The position numbers were made by a program, and so were the translations under genes. The notes below the pieces were generated by a model. That model was given only the letters and a program-made list of their open reading frames with translations. It had not been told where the DNA came from and did not search any database. From an uncultured Armatimonadota bacterium (lineage in GTDB: Bacteria; Armatimonadota; Fimbriimonadia; Fimbriimonadales; Fimbriimonadaceae), in the NCBI GenBank assembly GCA_903904815.1, contig CAIVDU010000033.1, positions 1-62,637 on the forward strand: a DNA stretch of 62,637 nucleotides, in the 5' to 3' direction. This document shows, in pieces, positions 1-7,571 of this stretch (position 1 is the first letter of the stretch; each line of letters starts with the position of its first letter).

Positions 1-40
1 CGAATGCCGGAAGGCTCTTTCGCTTTATATATAAAAAGGT

Positions 41-643
41 TCAGCGTCCGCTGACGTCGGACGAGCCGGTCTTCCCGGTCCAGCTTTCGCCGGCGTGGGG
101 CTGCTGAATGTCTTCGATCGCTGGGCCACGATCGCCAGCGTCGAACAGGACGTCTTCGCCACCGAGCGGGTACTCCTTGCGGAGCGGGTAACCGATCCAG
201 TCGTCGGGGAGGAGGAACCTGCCGATGGGGTCGTGATCGGCAAACTGAATGCCGAACAGGTCGTTGATCTCTCGTTCGGGGTATTCGGCTCCGGCGAATA
301 GGTTCTTCAGGGTCGGAATCTTTTGACCGTCATCTACGCCGACCTTCAGGAACAGGCGCGCCGAATGCTTGATCGAGAACAGGTTATAGACCACTTCAAA
401 CCGCTCGGAGAGGTCGCGGGGGTGTTCCCAACGACTGTAGTCGACGCCGACGGCTTCGACGAAATAGCTGTAATCCAGTTCTTCACTGTCTTTGAGAAAC
501 TTCACAACGTCGTGAATCGCATCGCGATTCACGAAGATGTAGGTCTCATCTCGGAAGGTCTTGGAACCCAGAATGGCGTCGGGAAGGGCTTCCAGGAGTC
601 GAACAAGTTCGAGTCTTTCACCTTCGACGGTGGGGTAGGCCAT
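41..643 (-). CDS. nuoC: NADH-quinone oxidoreductase subunit C
   Basis: This 200-residue protein is a peripheral-arm subunit of respiratory complex I, which passes electrons from NADH to quinone. The NuoC family signature is visible near residues 125-160: EREINDLFGIQF, then the histidine and arginine of the D-H-x-P-x-x-R segment, then DDWIGYPLRKEYP. It is a stand-alone NuoC, not a NuoCD fusion. Its ATG shares one base with the nuoA stop codon (TAATG), so the two are translationally coupled. nuoB, which normally lies between nuoA and nuoC, is absent here. The 40 bases beyond the stop hold no recognisable gene, and nuoD would be expected just outside the window. Identification is firm. Confidence 0.95.
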   Translation of the reverse strand: MAYPTVEGERLELVRLLEALPDAILGSKTFRDETYIFVNRDAIHDVVKFLKDSEELDYSYFVEAVGVDYSRWEHPRDLSERFEVVYNLFSIKHSARLFLKVGVDDGQKIPTLKNLFAGAEYPEREINDLFGIQFADHDPIGRFLLPDDWIGYPLRKEYPLGGEDVLFDAGDRGPAIEDIQQPHAGESWTGKTGSSDVSGR

Positions 644-1107
644 TATCGAATTCCTCCCGACATCGCAACCGACTCATTGGTCTGCAACTCGAGGACGATT
701 TCTTGAGGAAGGTCGATGGTGGAGTCGAGGGAAACCGTTTCGTCCCAATCGATGGCCCCAACCCGAATCGCGTACACATACCCAAGGATCCAGGTGGCCA
801 TGTAGGTCAGAAACTCGAAGAAGCTGAAGGCAAGGAATTCGTGATCCGAATTTCGATACACAGTCATCCAACTCCAGAGGAAGACGACTTCGATATCGAA
901 AAGAATGAACAGGATCGCGACCAGATAGAACTTGATCGGGAATCGTTCTCTTACGTTGCCAATCGGTTCGACTCCGCACTCGTACGACGACTGCTTGTAT
1001 GGCGTGATCCGCTTTGGACCAAGCAACCAGCTCAGCGTGACCAATGCGCCACAAACCAACGCGGCTACTCCTACGAGCACCAGTATCCCGAGGTACTGCC
1101 CCTGCAT
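643..1107 (-). CDS. nuoA: NADH-quinone oxidoreductase subunit A
   Basis: This 154-residue integral membrane subunit of complex I has three predicted helices, at roughly residues 5-28, 62-84 and 95-115. It carries the family motifs YECGVEP in the first loop and LFDIEVVFLWSW in the second helix. The carboxylates of that second motif belong to the quinone-chamber loop in known complexes. The C-terminal tail of about 35 residues is longer than in many NuoA proteins. The start is an ATG with no Shine-Dalgarno sequence, and a TATCCT box lies six bases upstream. It heads a nuoA-nuoC unit divergent from trpD, 79 bp away. Confidence 0.95.
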   Translation of the reverse strand: MQGQYLGILVLVGVAALVCGALVTLSWLLGPKRITPYKQSSYECGVEPIGNVRERFPIKFYLVAILFILFDIEVVFLWSWMTVYRNSDHEFLAFSFFEFLTYMATWILGYVYAIRVGAIDWDETVSLDSTIDLPQEIVLELQTNESVAMSGGIR

Positions 1108-1113
1108 GCTGCG

Positions 1114-1119
1114 AGGATA
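1114..1119 (-). promoter_or_regulatory. Putative -10 box of nuoA (leaderless type)
   Basis: TATCCT on the minus strand ends six bases before the nuoA ATG. There is no ribosome binding site, so the transcript would begin at or next to the start codon. Confidence 0.4.
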
Positions 1120-1186
1120 CCCGGGACAAGGCTTCTCGCGGGCAGGCCGCGATCAAGGAAGTTCTGCCGGTAACCTATGGGAAGCG

Positions 1187-2200
1187 ATGACGTACGCCGA
1201 CTTGGTTCAACCTCTGTTAGAACGAAAAGACCTTTCGGAGGAGCAAGCCCGTGAGGCGATGCGATTCCTGATCAGTGGCGATGCCACGGAGGCGCAAATC
1301 GGAGGGTTTTTGCTTGCCCTTCGGGTCAAAGGTTGCACCACCCGTGAGCTTGCTGCCTTCGCTTCAGTCATGCGGGAAAAGGCGCTCCTAGTGGTCCATC
1401 CATTTCAAGACCTCGTGGACACTTGTGGTACCGGAGGCGGCGTGCCCTCATTCAACCTTTCTACGGCGGCCGCTTTTGTTGCTTGTGGCGCTGGCGTTCG
1501 GATTGCCAAACACGGCAACCGCTCGATGACTGGGCTTGGTAGCGCAGAGGTTTTGGAAGCCCTGGGTGTCGTGCTCGGCGAAGAACCCGAGCATCTGGCT
1601 CACCAACTCGAGACGGTGCGGATGGCGTTCCTTTTTGCCCAGGCTCACCACCCCGCAATGCGGCACGTCGCCAAAGCGCGAAGAGAGCTAGGAGTCCGAA
1701 CTGTGATCAATCAGCTCGGCCCACTCGCAAACCCAGCGGGGGCTCGACGGCAGTTGATCGGGGTCTACGATCCGGGACTCATGCGCAGCATGGGAGAGGC
1801 ACTCCGTTTGCTCGACGCGGAGCGAGTGTTCATCGTCCACGGCAAGGATGGAATCGACGAAGCCTCGGCGGTTACCGAAACCGCCTTCGTAAAGGTTTGG
1901 GGCGGACAGGTTTCGACCGGAACTTTCAAGCCACAGGATTTCGGGATCGACCCGGTTTCGGCGGACGCTCTTACTCCAGGCGTTTCTCCCGCAGAAAACG
2001 CGGAGATCCTGATCGAGGCCATCACGAATTTCGATTCGCCGCGAGCGAAGGCGATCCTTCCCAGTGCGGCAATTGCCGTCTACCTATCAGGACTTGAAGA
2101 CACCTTGGTGGATTCGGCCGAGCGCGCGAAGTCGGCCATCCGAGACGGCAAGGCCTACTCGAAGCTTCAGGAACTCATCGCGGCGGGAACCCGAGGATGA
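1187..2200 (+). CDS. trpD: Anthranilate phosphoribosyltransferase
   Basis: This 337-residue enzyme transfers the phosphoribosyl group of PRPP to anthranilate, the second step of tryptophan synthesis. The glycosyl transferase family 3 fold is supported by the PRPP loop DTCGTGGG (residues 78-85) and by KHGNR (108-112) followed by GSAEVLEALG. The segment between KHGNR and GSAE is one residue shorter than usual and lacks the common lysine. The reading frame stays open upstream to about 932, but the protein family begins at MTYADLVQPL, so the ATG at 1187 is chosen. The stop overlaps the trpC start as ATGA. No trpE, trpG, trpB or trpA is in the window. Confidence 0.95.
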   Translation: MTYADLVQPLLERKDLSEEQAREAMRFLISGDATEAQIGGFLLALRVKGCTTRELAAFASVMREKALLVVHPFQDLVDTCGTGGGVPSFNLSTAAAFVACGAGVRIAKHGNRSMTGLGSAEVLEALGVVLGEEPEHLAHQLETVRMAFLFAQAHHPAMRHVAKARRELGVRTVINQLGPLANPAGARRQLIGVYDPGLMRSMGEALRLLDAERVFIVHGKDGIDEASAVTETAFVKVWGGQVSTGTFKPQDFGIDPVSADALTPGVSPAENAEILIEAITNFDSPRAKAILPSAAIAVYLSGLEDTLVDSAERAKSAIRDGKAYSKLQELIAAGTRG

Positions 2201-2985
2201 GCGTTCTCGATCGCATCTTTGCCGTCAAACACGAAGAGGTCGCTGCCGCCAAGCTTAAGGTCTCCTTAAGCGACCTGAAGGCCACCGTGGCGGACGCGGC
2301 GCCCACGCGAGGTTTTCGAGACGCATTACTTAACGCGCCGCATTTCTTGGGACTGATCGCCGAAGTGAAGAAGGCGAGCCCCTCGCAGGGCTTGATAAGA
2401 CCGAATTTCGATCCCAAGGAAGTGGCCGAGGCGTACGAGAGGGTGGGGGCCAATGCGCTGAGCGTCCTGACCGACGTTCCTCATTTCCAGGGAAGTCCAG
2501 CTAACTTGGGGATCGCCCGAAATGCGACCTCGTTGCCGTGTCTCCGGAAGGACTTTGTGGACGACCCTTATCAGGTCTACGAGGCCCGAGCTTGGGGCGC
2601 CGATGCCGTCCTTTTGATCCTCGCCTCGCTGGGACAGAACCAAGCCGCTGAGCTTCAGGACCTTATCTGGAGTTTAGGCATGGACGCACTGGTCGAGGTT
2701 CATACGGCTCAAGAAGCGGAGGTGGCGTTGGCAATCAAGGCAAACCTCATCGGAGTGAACAACCGCAACTTGGCCGACTTTAAAACTGACCTCGCCTACA
2801 GCGACCAGATTCTTCCGATGATTCGGGACCACGCGGTCGCGATCAGCGAGAGCGCATTGAATTCCTTTGCCGATTTGGAGCGAGTTCGCATTGCGGGGGC
2901 TCGTGCGGTTCTTATCGGAACGAGTTTCTGTGCTTCCCCCGACATCGAGTCGAAGGTGAGGGAAGTGATGGGCTGGGGCGTGTAG
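2197..2985 (+). CDS. trpC: Indole-3-glycerol phosphate synthase
   Basis: This 262-residue TIM-barrel enzyme closes the indole ring of carboxyphenylamino-deoxyribulose phosphate. Expected motifs are present in order: AEVKKASPSQG with the catalytic lysine and phosphate contacts, CLRKDFVDDPYQV with the catalytic KDF, LVEVHT, GVNNRNL, and the C-terminal phosphate loop SESALNSFADLER with AVLIGTSF. It is a monofunctional protein without a fused TrpF. It overlaps trpD by four bases (ATGA). Its stop codon lies inside the hairpin of an intrinsic terminator, so trpF just downstream is transcribed separately. Confidence 0.96.
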   Translation: MSVLDRIFAVKHEEVAAAKLKVSLSDLKATVADAAPTRGFRDALLNAPHFLGLIAEVKKASPSQGLIRPNFDPKEVAEAYERVGANALSVLTDVPHFQGSPANLGIARNATSLPCLRKDFVDDPYQVYEARAWGADAVLLILASLGQNQAAELQDLIWSLGMDALVEVHTAQEAEVALAIKANLIGVNNRNLADFKTDLAYSDQILPMIRDHAVAISESALNSFADLERVRIAGARAVLIGTSFCASPDIESKVREVMGWGV

Positions 2986-2997
2986 CCCCAGCCTTTT
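2971..2997 (+). terminator. Intrinsic terminator overlapping the trpC stop codon
   Basis: GGCTGGGGC (2971-2979) and GCCCCAGCC (2985-2993) form a perfect 9-bp G+C-rich stem around a 5-base loop, followed by TTTT. The loop and second arm contain the trpC TAG (2983-2985), so translating ribosomes would cover the hairpin until they terminate. Confidence 0.75.
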
Positions 2998-3185
2998 GAC
3001 TCGTAAGGGAGTTTGCGGTCTAGCGGAGTGTTGCGCTGGGTTAAGAGCAGTGAATTGCAAGGGTTTGAAGTCACACGTTCTCAGGAAGGTTCGGTCCAGA
3101 AAATCTTCAAAGACGGCGCCTGTTCTCGATCGTTGACTCTTGCCTGGCGTAACACGGCTCCGCGCCCTGTGCTCCGGAGCGGCGA

Positions 3186-3207
3186 CATAATAGGGAAGTT
3201 AAGGTGG
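3186..3207 (+). promoter_or_regulatory. -10 box and ribosome binding site of trpF
   Basis: CATAAT (3186-3191) is followed by AAGGTGG (3201-3207), which sits 10 bases before the TTG start. No convincing -35 box is seen. This leader-bearing arrangement contrasts with the leaderless-type starts elsewhere in the window. Confidence 0.45.
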
Positions 3208-3217
3208 TTAGAAACAG

Positions 3218-3814
3218 TTGACCAGAGTGAAGATTTGCGGACTGACGCGAGCGATGGATGCCGAGTTCGCAATCCAGGAAGGCGCGGACGCCTTGGGTTT
3301 CATTTTTGAGCGGTCCAGTCCTCGATTCGTCGGTGACGGGGAACTGCTGTGGGTGAGTGCTCTGCCACCGATTCCGGTGAAAGTGGCGGTCTTTGGTCGC
3401 GTCGACCGACCGGTTCCTCGAAGTCTCTTCGACGTGATTCAGGGCGTGGAATGGGATGTTTTTCCCGAACCTTCGCCAAAACGCATTCACGTCATTCGTC
3501 CGAAGCCGGGCCAATCGGCGCAGGATGTTATGCAAACGATGATTCACGCCACCGCCGTGATGCTTGATGCCTACTCTCCAGACGCCTTCGGCGGAACTGG
3601 GCACCGGATCGATGTCCAGTTGGCCAAACAAATTGTAAAAGAATCAAAAATTCCGGTGATTCTCGCGGGAGGACTTACTCCCGAGAACGTGGGAGACATC
3701 GTGAGAGAGGTTCGACCGTTCGCAGTGGATGCGAGCAGCGGTCTCGAGGAACGCCCGGGGGTCAAGGATCTCGTTAAGGTTCGAGACTTCATTCAGGCAG
3801 CGCGCCAAGCCTGA
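3218..3814 (+). CDS. trpF: Phosphoribosylanthranilate isomerase
   Basis: This 198-residue TIM-barrel enzyme isomerises phosphoribosylanthranilate, the step between TrpD and TrpC. The catalytic cysteine lies in VKICGLTR at the N-terminus, followed by GADALGFIF and SPRF. Further motifs are DAYSPDAFGGTG, VILAGGLTPENV, and a phosphate-binding DASSGLE near residue 170, where most homologues have D-V-S-S-G-V-E. The start is a TTG supported by an AAGGTGG ribosome binding site. A 232-bp gap with a terminator separates it from trpC, so it is a separate transcription unit of the same pathway. Confidence 0.95.
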   Translation: MTRVKICGLTRAMDAEFAIQEGADALGFIFERSSPRFVGDGELLWVSALPPIPVKVAVFGRVDRPVPRSLFDVIQGVEWDVFPEPSPKRIHVIRPKPGQSAQDVMQTMIHATAVMLDAYSPDAFGGTGHRIDVQLAKQIVKESKIPVILAGGLTPENVGDIVREVRPFAVDASSGLEERPGVKDLVKVRDFIQAARQA

Positions 3815-3845
3815 GTTAGACTCAAAATGGGGTTTCGAAGACCCT

Positions 3846-3966
3846 GAAAATAAAAAATGCGGGAACGCTGAAAGGAGAGCAAAGCACGTTCCCGCGAGCT
3901 TCGACCAAGACCGCGACTCTCTGAATCCCCGTATTACCAGGCTGGAGTCTTTGGAACCTTGGCTCG
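3846..3966 (-). ncRNA. Candidate small RNA, antisense orientation to neighbours
   Basis: On the minus strand an extended -10 box TGTTATAAT (hexamer 3978-3973) predicts transcription from about 3966. About 100 bases later a hairpin with 9-bp arms (3887-3895 and 3859-3867) is followed by A-TTTTTT-A-TTTT. The 5' half can form CCAA/TTGG and GACTC/GAGTC pairing. No open reading frame with a start and ribosome binding site is seen. It matches no RNA family I can recognise (6S, tmRNA, RNase P and common riboswitch cores were considered). The -35 region is weak. Confidence 0.45.
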
Positions 3967-4125
3967 GTGGTGATTATAACAGTGGTCTCTTAAGGAGCGG
4001 CACCATACCTCGGTTGTTTGTGCTTATATGTTCCCATTTCACGTGTCACGGAAATGAGGGACATTCGATAAACCCGGTAACAAGTGGGAACGCTTCGCGC
4101 TCGGGGATGGTTGTTGGTCGCTAGG

Positions 4126-4159
4126 TATAATCCGTACCCAACGTTCACAGGGAGGTGGG
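4126..4159 (+). promoter_or_regulatory. -10 box and Shine-Dalgarno of the ABC operon
   Basis: TATAAT at 4126-4131 is followed by a leader containing GGGAGGTGGG (4150-4159), which decides the TTG start at 4166. No clear -35 box is visible. Confidence 0.55.
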
Positions 4160-4165
4160 CAGCTT

Positions 4166-5125
4166 TTGGCCGCCGCCATTCAGACTACAAAGCTAACGAA
4201 GAGCTATAATTCTCGCTCCGGAAAGGTAAACGTCGTCGACCATCTTGATCTCCACGTAGAGGAGGGAGAGATATTCGGCTTTCTAGGTCCTAACGGAGCT
4301 GGTAAGACTACGACCATTAAGATGCTATTGGGCATCATCTATCCATCCTTTGGCGAGGGCTATGTCCTCGGCAAAGAAATAGGTGATATGGATGTCCATC
4401 GCCTCATTAGTTACGTCCCCGAAAGGCCGTACTACTATGAGCACATGACGGGCTTAGAGCTTCTAAAGTTCTATGGTTCGCTGTTTGGCATCAACGACCC
4501 AGCACTGTTTGAGCGCTTGCTTGAAAAGGTGAACCTTCACCGAGACAAAGACAAGACGATCTCTCAGTATTCCAAGGGTATGCAGCAGCGAATCGGTTTG
4601 GCGCAAAGCCTCTTGAACGATCCCAAGCTGCTATTCCTGGACGAACCGACCGGCGGTTTGGACCCCATCGCTCACCGGGAAATCAGAGATCTCATTCTCT
4701 CTTTCCGAGACGAGGGCCGAACAGTCTTCATTTCTAGCCACGAGCTTAGCGAAGTTGAGTTGATTTGTAATCGCGTTGCGATTATCAATAAGGGAGTTAT
4801 CGCTCGCCAGGGCAAACTCACCGATCTTCTTCGTGGCGGACGAATTGAGGTCACCGTAGACGGATTTGAAAGTGCCGAAGCCTTCCTGAAGGCCCTGCCG
4901 CTCAAAGACACAAACGTGCGAACTCTGCCGTCCGGATTCCTGCTCGACATGCCCGAGTTGGAAGACACGAGTTCGGTCATCGACTCGATCAGAGGCGCTA
5001 AGGGCAAAATCCTTAGCATCGTGCCGCGTAAGAAGCGACTCGAGGATCTGTTCGTGGAGACCGTCTCATCGAAGCAGCCATCCAAGACCATCACCGTCGA
5101 GGAATCTGCCGGAGCTAATCAGTGA
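4166..5125 (+). CDS. ABC transporter ATP-binding protein
   Basis: This 319-residue ATPase powers an ABC-2 type exporter. The nucleotide-binding domain covers about residues 5-215, with Walker A GPNGAGKTTT, signature YSKGMQQRIGLAQ, Walker B LLFLDEPTGGLDP and the switch histidine in ISSHELSE. The remaining 100 residues form a C-terminal extension usual in this CcmA/NatA-like group. The TTG start follows a strong GGGAGGTGGG. The stop overlaps the GTG of the permease gene (GTGA), so ATPase and permease are coupled. The substrate is not evident; the downstream TPR-like protein is the only hint at a partner. Confidence 0.93.
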   Translation: MAAAIQTTKLTKSYNSRSGKVNVVDHLDLHVEEGEIFGFLGPNGAGKTTTIKMLLGIIYPSFGEGYVLGKEIGDMDVHRLISYVPERPYYYEHMTGLELLKFYGSLFGINDPALFERLLEKVNLHRDKDKTISQYSKGMQQRIGLAQSLLNDPKLLFLDEPTGGLDPIAHREIRDLILSFRDEGRTVFISSHELSEVELICNRVAIINKGVIARQGKLTDLLRGGRIEVTVDGFESAEAFLKALPLKDTNVRTLPSGFLLDMPELEDTSSVIDSIRGAKGKILSIVPRKKRLEDLFVETVSSKQPSKTITVEESAGANQ

Positions 5126-5910
5126 GACCAATTCTTTCCATTGCCTCAACCACCGTCGGCGAAGCTATTCGCCGGCGAGTGTTGCTGATCATTCTGTTGA
5201 TCGGCGTGCTGTTTCTTGCCGTCGCTCCAGGTCTGGGTGTCTTGTCGGCCCGATCTGAGACCACCGTTCTTCGCGGAATGATGCTTGGAATCATTCAGCT
5301 GACGAGCGCGGTTATCGCGATTGTTCTAACCGTTTACATGTTGCCAAACGAAATCGAGCGACGCACGATCTACACGATCTTGTCGAAGCCGGTTCAGCGA
5401 TGGCAGTTCCTGGTTGGAAAGTATCTCGGCGCTGTTTCTGCCTTGGCCATCATGATGTGCCTGATGTCGGTAGTCATGGTGCTCATGTATTGGTATCAGC
5501 AGCACGCGCCGATTTCCGAGATTGCCAACCTGCTCAAGGCGCCCATGATGTACTTCGTACAGATGAGCCTCCTTGCCGCGGTCGCCGTCATGTTCTCGAC
5601 CTTCGTGTCGCCGCTGGTGAACTTCTTCCTTTCAGGTGGTCTGTACCTCGTGGGATCGCTGTTCAATCCGTTCTTCGAGACTCTCTCGTCGAACAACAAC
5701 ACCCCAGCATTCACGAAGACAGTTGCGAAGTTCATCAACTTGGTTCTCCCGAACTTTGCGAACTACAACGTCCAGAATCCCATCATCAATCCCCAGCAGA
5801 CGATCGGGAACGAGACCCAATACTTCATCAACGTCACCGTGTACGGCGTGCTGTACATCCTAGGACTGTTGGTGGTTGGAATTCTCATCTTCGATCGCCG
5901 GGAGGTCTGA
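5122..5910 (+). CDS. ABC-2 type transporter permease
   Basis: This 262-residue membrane protein would form the pore of the exporter energised by the ATPase it overlaps. It has about six hydrophobic segments: near 18-40, 52-75, 98-125, 140-165, 170-190 and 235-258. The soluble stretch around 185-230 (SNNNTPAFTKTVAKFINLVLPN) is a predicted extracytoplasmic or interfacial loop. The cytoplasmic segment LPNEIERRTIYTILSKPV is typical of ABC-2 permeases that resemble the NosY/gliding-type exporters. The start is a GTG overlapping the preceding stop. The family assignment is firm and the substrate unknown. Confidence 0.88.
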   Translation: MRPILSIASTTVGEAIRRRVLLIILLIGVLFLAVAPGLGVLSARSETTVLRGMMLGIIQLTSAVIAIVLTVYMLPNEIERRTIYTILSKPVQRWQFLVGKYLGAVSALAIMMCLMSVVMVLMYWYQQHAPISEIANLLKAPMMYFVQMSLLAAVAVMFSTFVSPLVNFFLSGGLYLVGSLFNPFFETLSSNNNTPAFTKTVAKFINLVLPNFANYNVQNPIINPQQTIGNETQYFINVTVYGVLYILGLLVVGILIFDRREV

Positions 5911-5913
5911 TCC

Positions 5914-7278
5914 ATGCAGAGGAAACCTAGTTCACTCGCACTCGGCCTCGTAGCCGCCGCTTTCGTCGGTCAAGCTGCGTTGCAGGGTGGGACGATCTTC
6001 GGCACTTGGGAGAAGAACTACAGTCCGGGTAAGGGCCAGCTCGTAAGTGGTGGCCTTTCACCAGACCAGATGTTGTTCGCGCTCTCGGGCTTCCGAGAAA
6101 TGGTTGCGGGCATTCTGTGGGTTCGCGCCGACGCATTCTTCGATAGCGGAAACTACGACGCTATTCTGCCGATCATCCGGCTCGTAACGCTTCTCGATCC
6201 GAATGAAATCGATGTATATGCCACCGGCATGTGGCACATCGGTTACAACTTCACGGACGAAGAGCAGCGATCGGATCGCCGCTACATTCCTTCGGCTCTT
6301 GCCCTTGGAAAGGAAGGCGCGGCCAAGAATCCGAACACGTACGAGCTGTTCTTCGAGACCGGCTGGATGTGGTACCACAAGATCGACGACGACTACGAAA
6401 ACGCAGTTTCGTGGTTCGAGAAGGCGAAGCTTCGCGACGACATGTTGCCGGCCCGTAAGGACCTCCTCAGCATGGCGTACCAAAGAGCCGGACGCGTCGA
6501 CGACGGTCTGCAGAACTACTACGGCCTGTATGACGATGCCTCTGCGGTGTACAAGAAGGACAAAGCCTTCGGAAACCACCAGCATATGGACACGATCGAG
6601 AACAACATCGACACGATGTTGGTTCGAATGGTTCAAAGAGGCTACGAAGCTGAAAAGCAGGGTCGCCCTCTCGATGGTTACGACGCCAACCCTCCGTTCG
6701 ACGTAGGCTTCAGCGTCAAGGCCACCGTCCTTGAGCCCCGTGTCATCCGATTCGAAGGCACCTGGAACGTTCTCCCGGTAGGCACCCGAATTCGCGTCGT
6801 CCTGAAGGATCAAGATTTCAAGAATGCCGAACCGGCAGGAATGAAGTGGGACTTCAGCGACAACGTCAACTTGGATCCTCCCAAAAATGAGACGTTCATG
6901 CAAGATCAGCTCTACGTAAAGAACCGTCGGTTCAATCGTAAGGTTGATATGAGCAAGGACCCGACCATGTATCCGTTCACCGGACAGGACTACGTGATGG
7001 AGTTCTTCTACAATCCGCGCAGCGCTCCTCCCCACATTCAGGATAAATTCTCCTGGAACGGAGAGGGCATGACGGACAAGAACTTCCTCAACACGAACGT
7101 CCGACCGGGTCAGCGAGTGATGTACACCACGCTGAAACTGACGCGAGACATGATCCTTCGACGTGGCGAATGGCAGGACCGCGTGCCTGTCATCAAGACG
7201 ACGAACTACCAGGAGACTGGAACGACCAAGCAGGACGAGGATGTCATCCTCAACGTGCCATCCCTTCGCGGCAACTGA
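5914..7278 (+). CDS. TPR-like exported protein of the ABC operon
   Basis: I do not recognise this 454-residue protein as a named family. It opens with an uncleaved or cleaved hydrophobic segment (about 7-25). Residues about 50-240 look helical and TPR-like: for example the stretch ending ENAVSWFEKAKL, followed by LSMAYQRAGRVDDGL. Residues about 265-440 look beta-rich. The ribosome binding site GGGAGG lies in the last codons of the permease gene, so it is the third gene of the operon. A solid terminator follows. It may be an extracytoplasmic partner of the exporter; that is an inference from position alone. Confidence 0.8.
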   Translation: MQRKPSSLALGLVAAAFVGQAALQGGTIFGTWEKNYSPGKGQLVSGGLSPDQMLFALSGFREMVAGILWVRADAFFDSGNYDAILPIIRLVTLLDPNEIDVYATGMWHIGYNFTDEEQRSDRRYIPSALALGKEGAAKNPNTYELFFETGWMWYHKIDDDYENAVSWFEKAKLRDDMLPARKDLLSMAYQRAGRVDDGLQNYYGLYDDASAVYKKDKAFGNHQHMDTIENNIDTMLVRMVQRGYEAEKQGRPLDGYDANPPFDVGFSVKATVLEPRVIRFEGTWNVLPVGTRIRVVLKDQDFKNAEPAGMKWDFSDNVNLDPPKNETFMQDQLYVKNRRFNRKVDMSKDPTMYPFTGQDYVMEFFYNPRSAPPHIQDKFSWNGEGMTDKNFLNTNVRPGQRVMYTTLKLTRDMILRRGEWQDRVPVIKTTNYQETGTTKQDEDVILNVPSLRGN

Positions 7279-7294
7279 TCTCTCAGTTGGGTCG

Positions 7295-7330
7295 TGGCCC
7301 CTATGCCTTTCGGCGTGGGGGCCTTTTCTT
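7295..7330 (+). terminator. Intrinsic terminator of the ABC operon
   Basis: GGCCCC and GGGGGCC arms with inner TGCC/GGCG pairing around a TTTC loop are followed by TTTTCTTTT. It lies 17 bases after the stop of the TPR-like gene. Confidence 0.8.
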
Positions 7331-7387
7331 TTATGTGCCTTCTGTTTAATCTCCAACGCGAACCGCGACGAGAGGGGTATCATTTGC

Positions 7388-7485
7388 GAGCCGGGAACTG
7401 CGCGGCAGCAGGTCGGTGAACCCCGTCAGGACGGGAACGTAGCAGCGGTAAACCGATTCTCTGGGCGACGCACCCCTCCCGGCAC
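7388..7485 (+). ncRNA. ffs: Signal recognition particle RNA (small bacterial type)
   Basis: This RNA, about 97 nt, is the scaffold of the signal recognition particle that binds Ffh. The terminal stem is GCCGGGA (7390-7396) with TCCCGGC (7477-7483). The conserved core reads GGTGAACCCCGTCAGG, a tip, then AGCAGCGGTA. The tip is ACG-GGAA-CGT, whereas the common sequence is TCC-GGAA-GGA: the three base pairs differ on both sides while the GGAA tetraloop is kept, which is compensatory change. It lies just upstream of dnaX, as scr does in Bacillus. Confidence 0.93.
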
Positions 7486-7571
7486 TTTCCGAATGTTTTG
7501 TGTGGTCTTAAGCGTGGCGTGAAGCTCCGGCGACAGGCTACGGGAGACATTCGGCTCTTCCTCCTCTGATC

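Larger units (their letters stand above)
3815..4165. other. Gene-less interval between trpF and the ABC operon
   Basis: This 351-bp stretch holds no supported protein gene. Its left half contains the candidate minus-strand small RNA and its terminator. Its right end contains the promoter and leader of the ABC transporter operon. I see no function for about 3980-4120. Confidence 0.7.

Noticed and set aside
932-1186. N-terminal extension of trpD
   Set aside because: The extra 85 codons overlap nuoA on the other strand and match nothing in the TrpD family, which starts at 1187.
3815-4120. Plus-strand riboswitch for the ABC operon
   Set aside because: The strong hairpin there has its T-run on the minus strand, and the operon's -10 box lies downstream at 4126, so the hairpin would not be in the mRNA leader.
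6058-7383. Long minus-strand open frame of 441 codons opposite the TPR-like gene
   Set aside because: It mirrors a plus-strand gene with clear coding periodicity, in a sequence where reverse frames lack stops because of GC-rich third positions. The translation has no recognisable domain.
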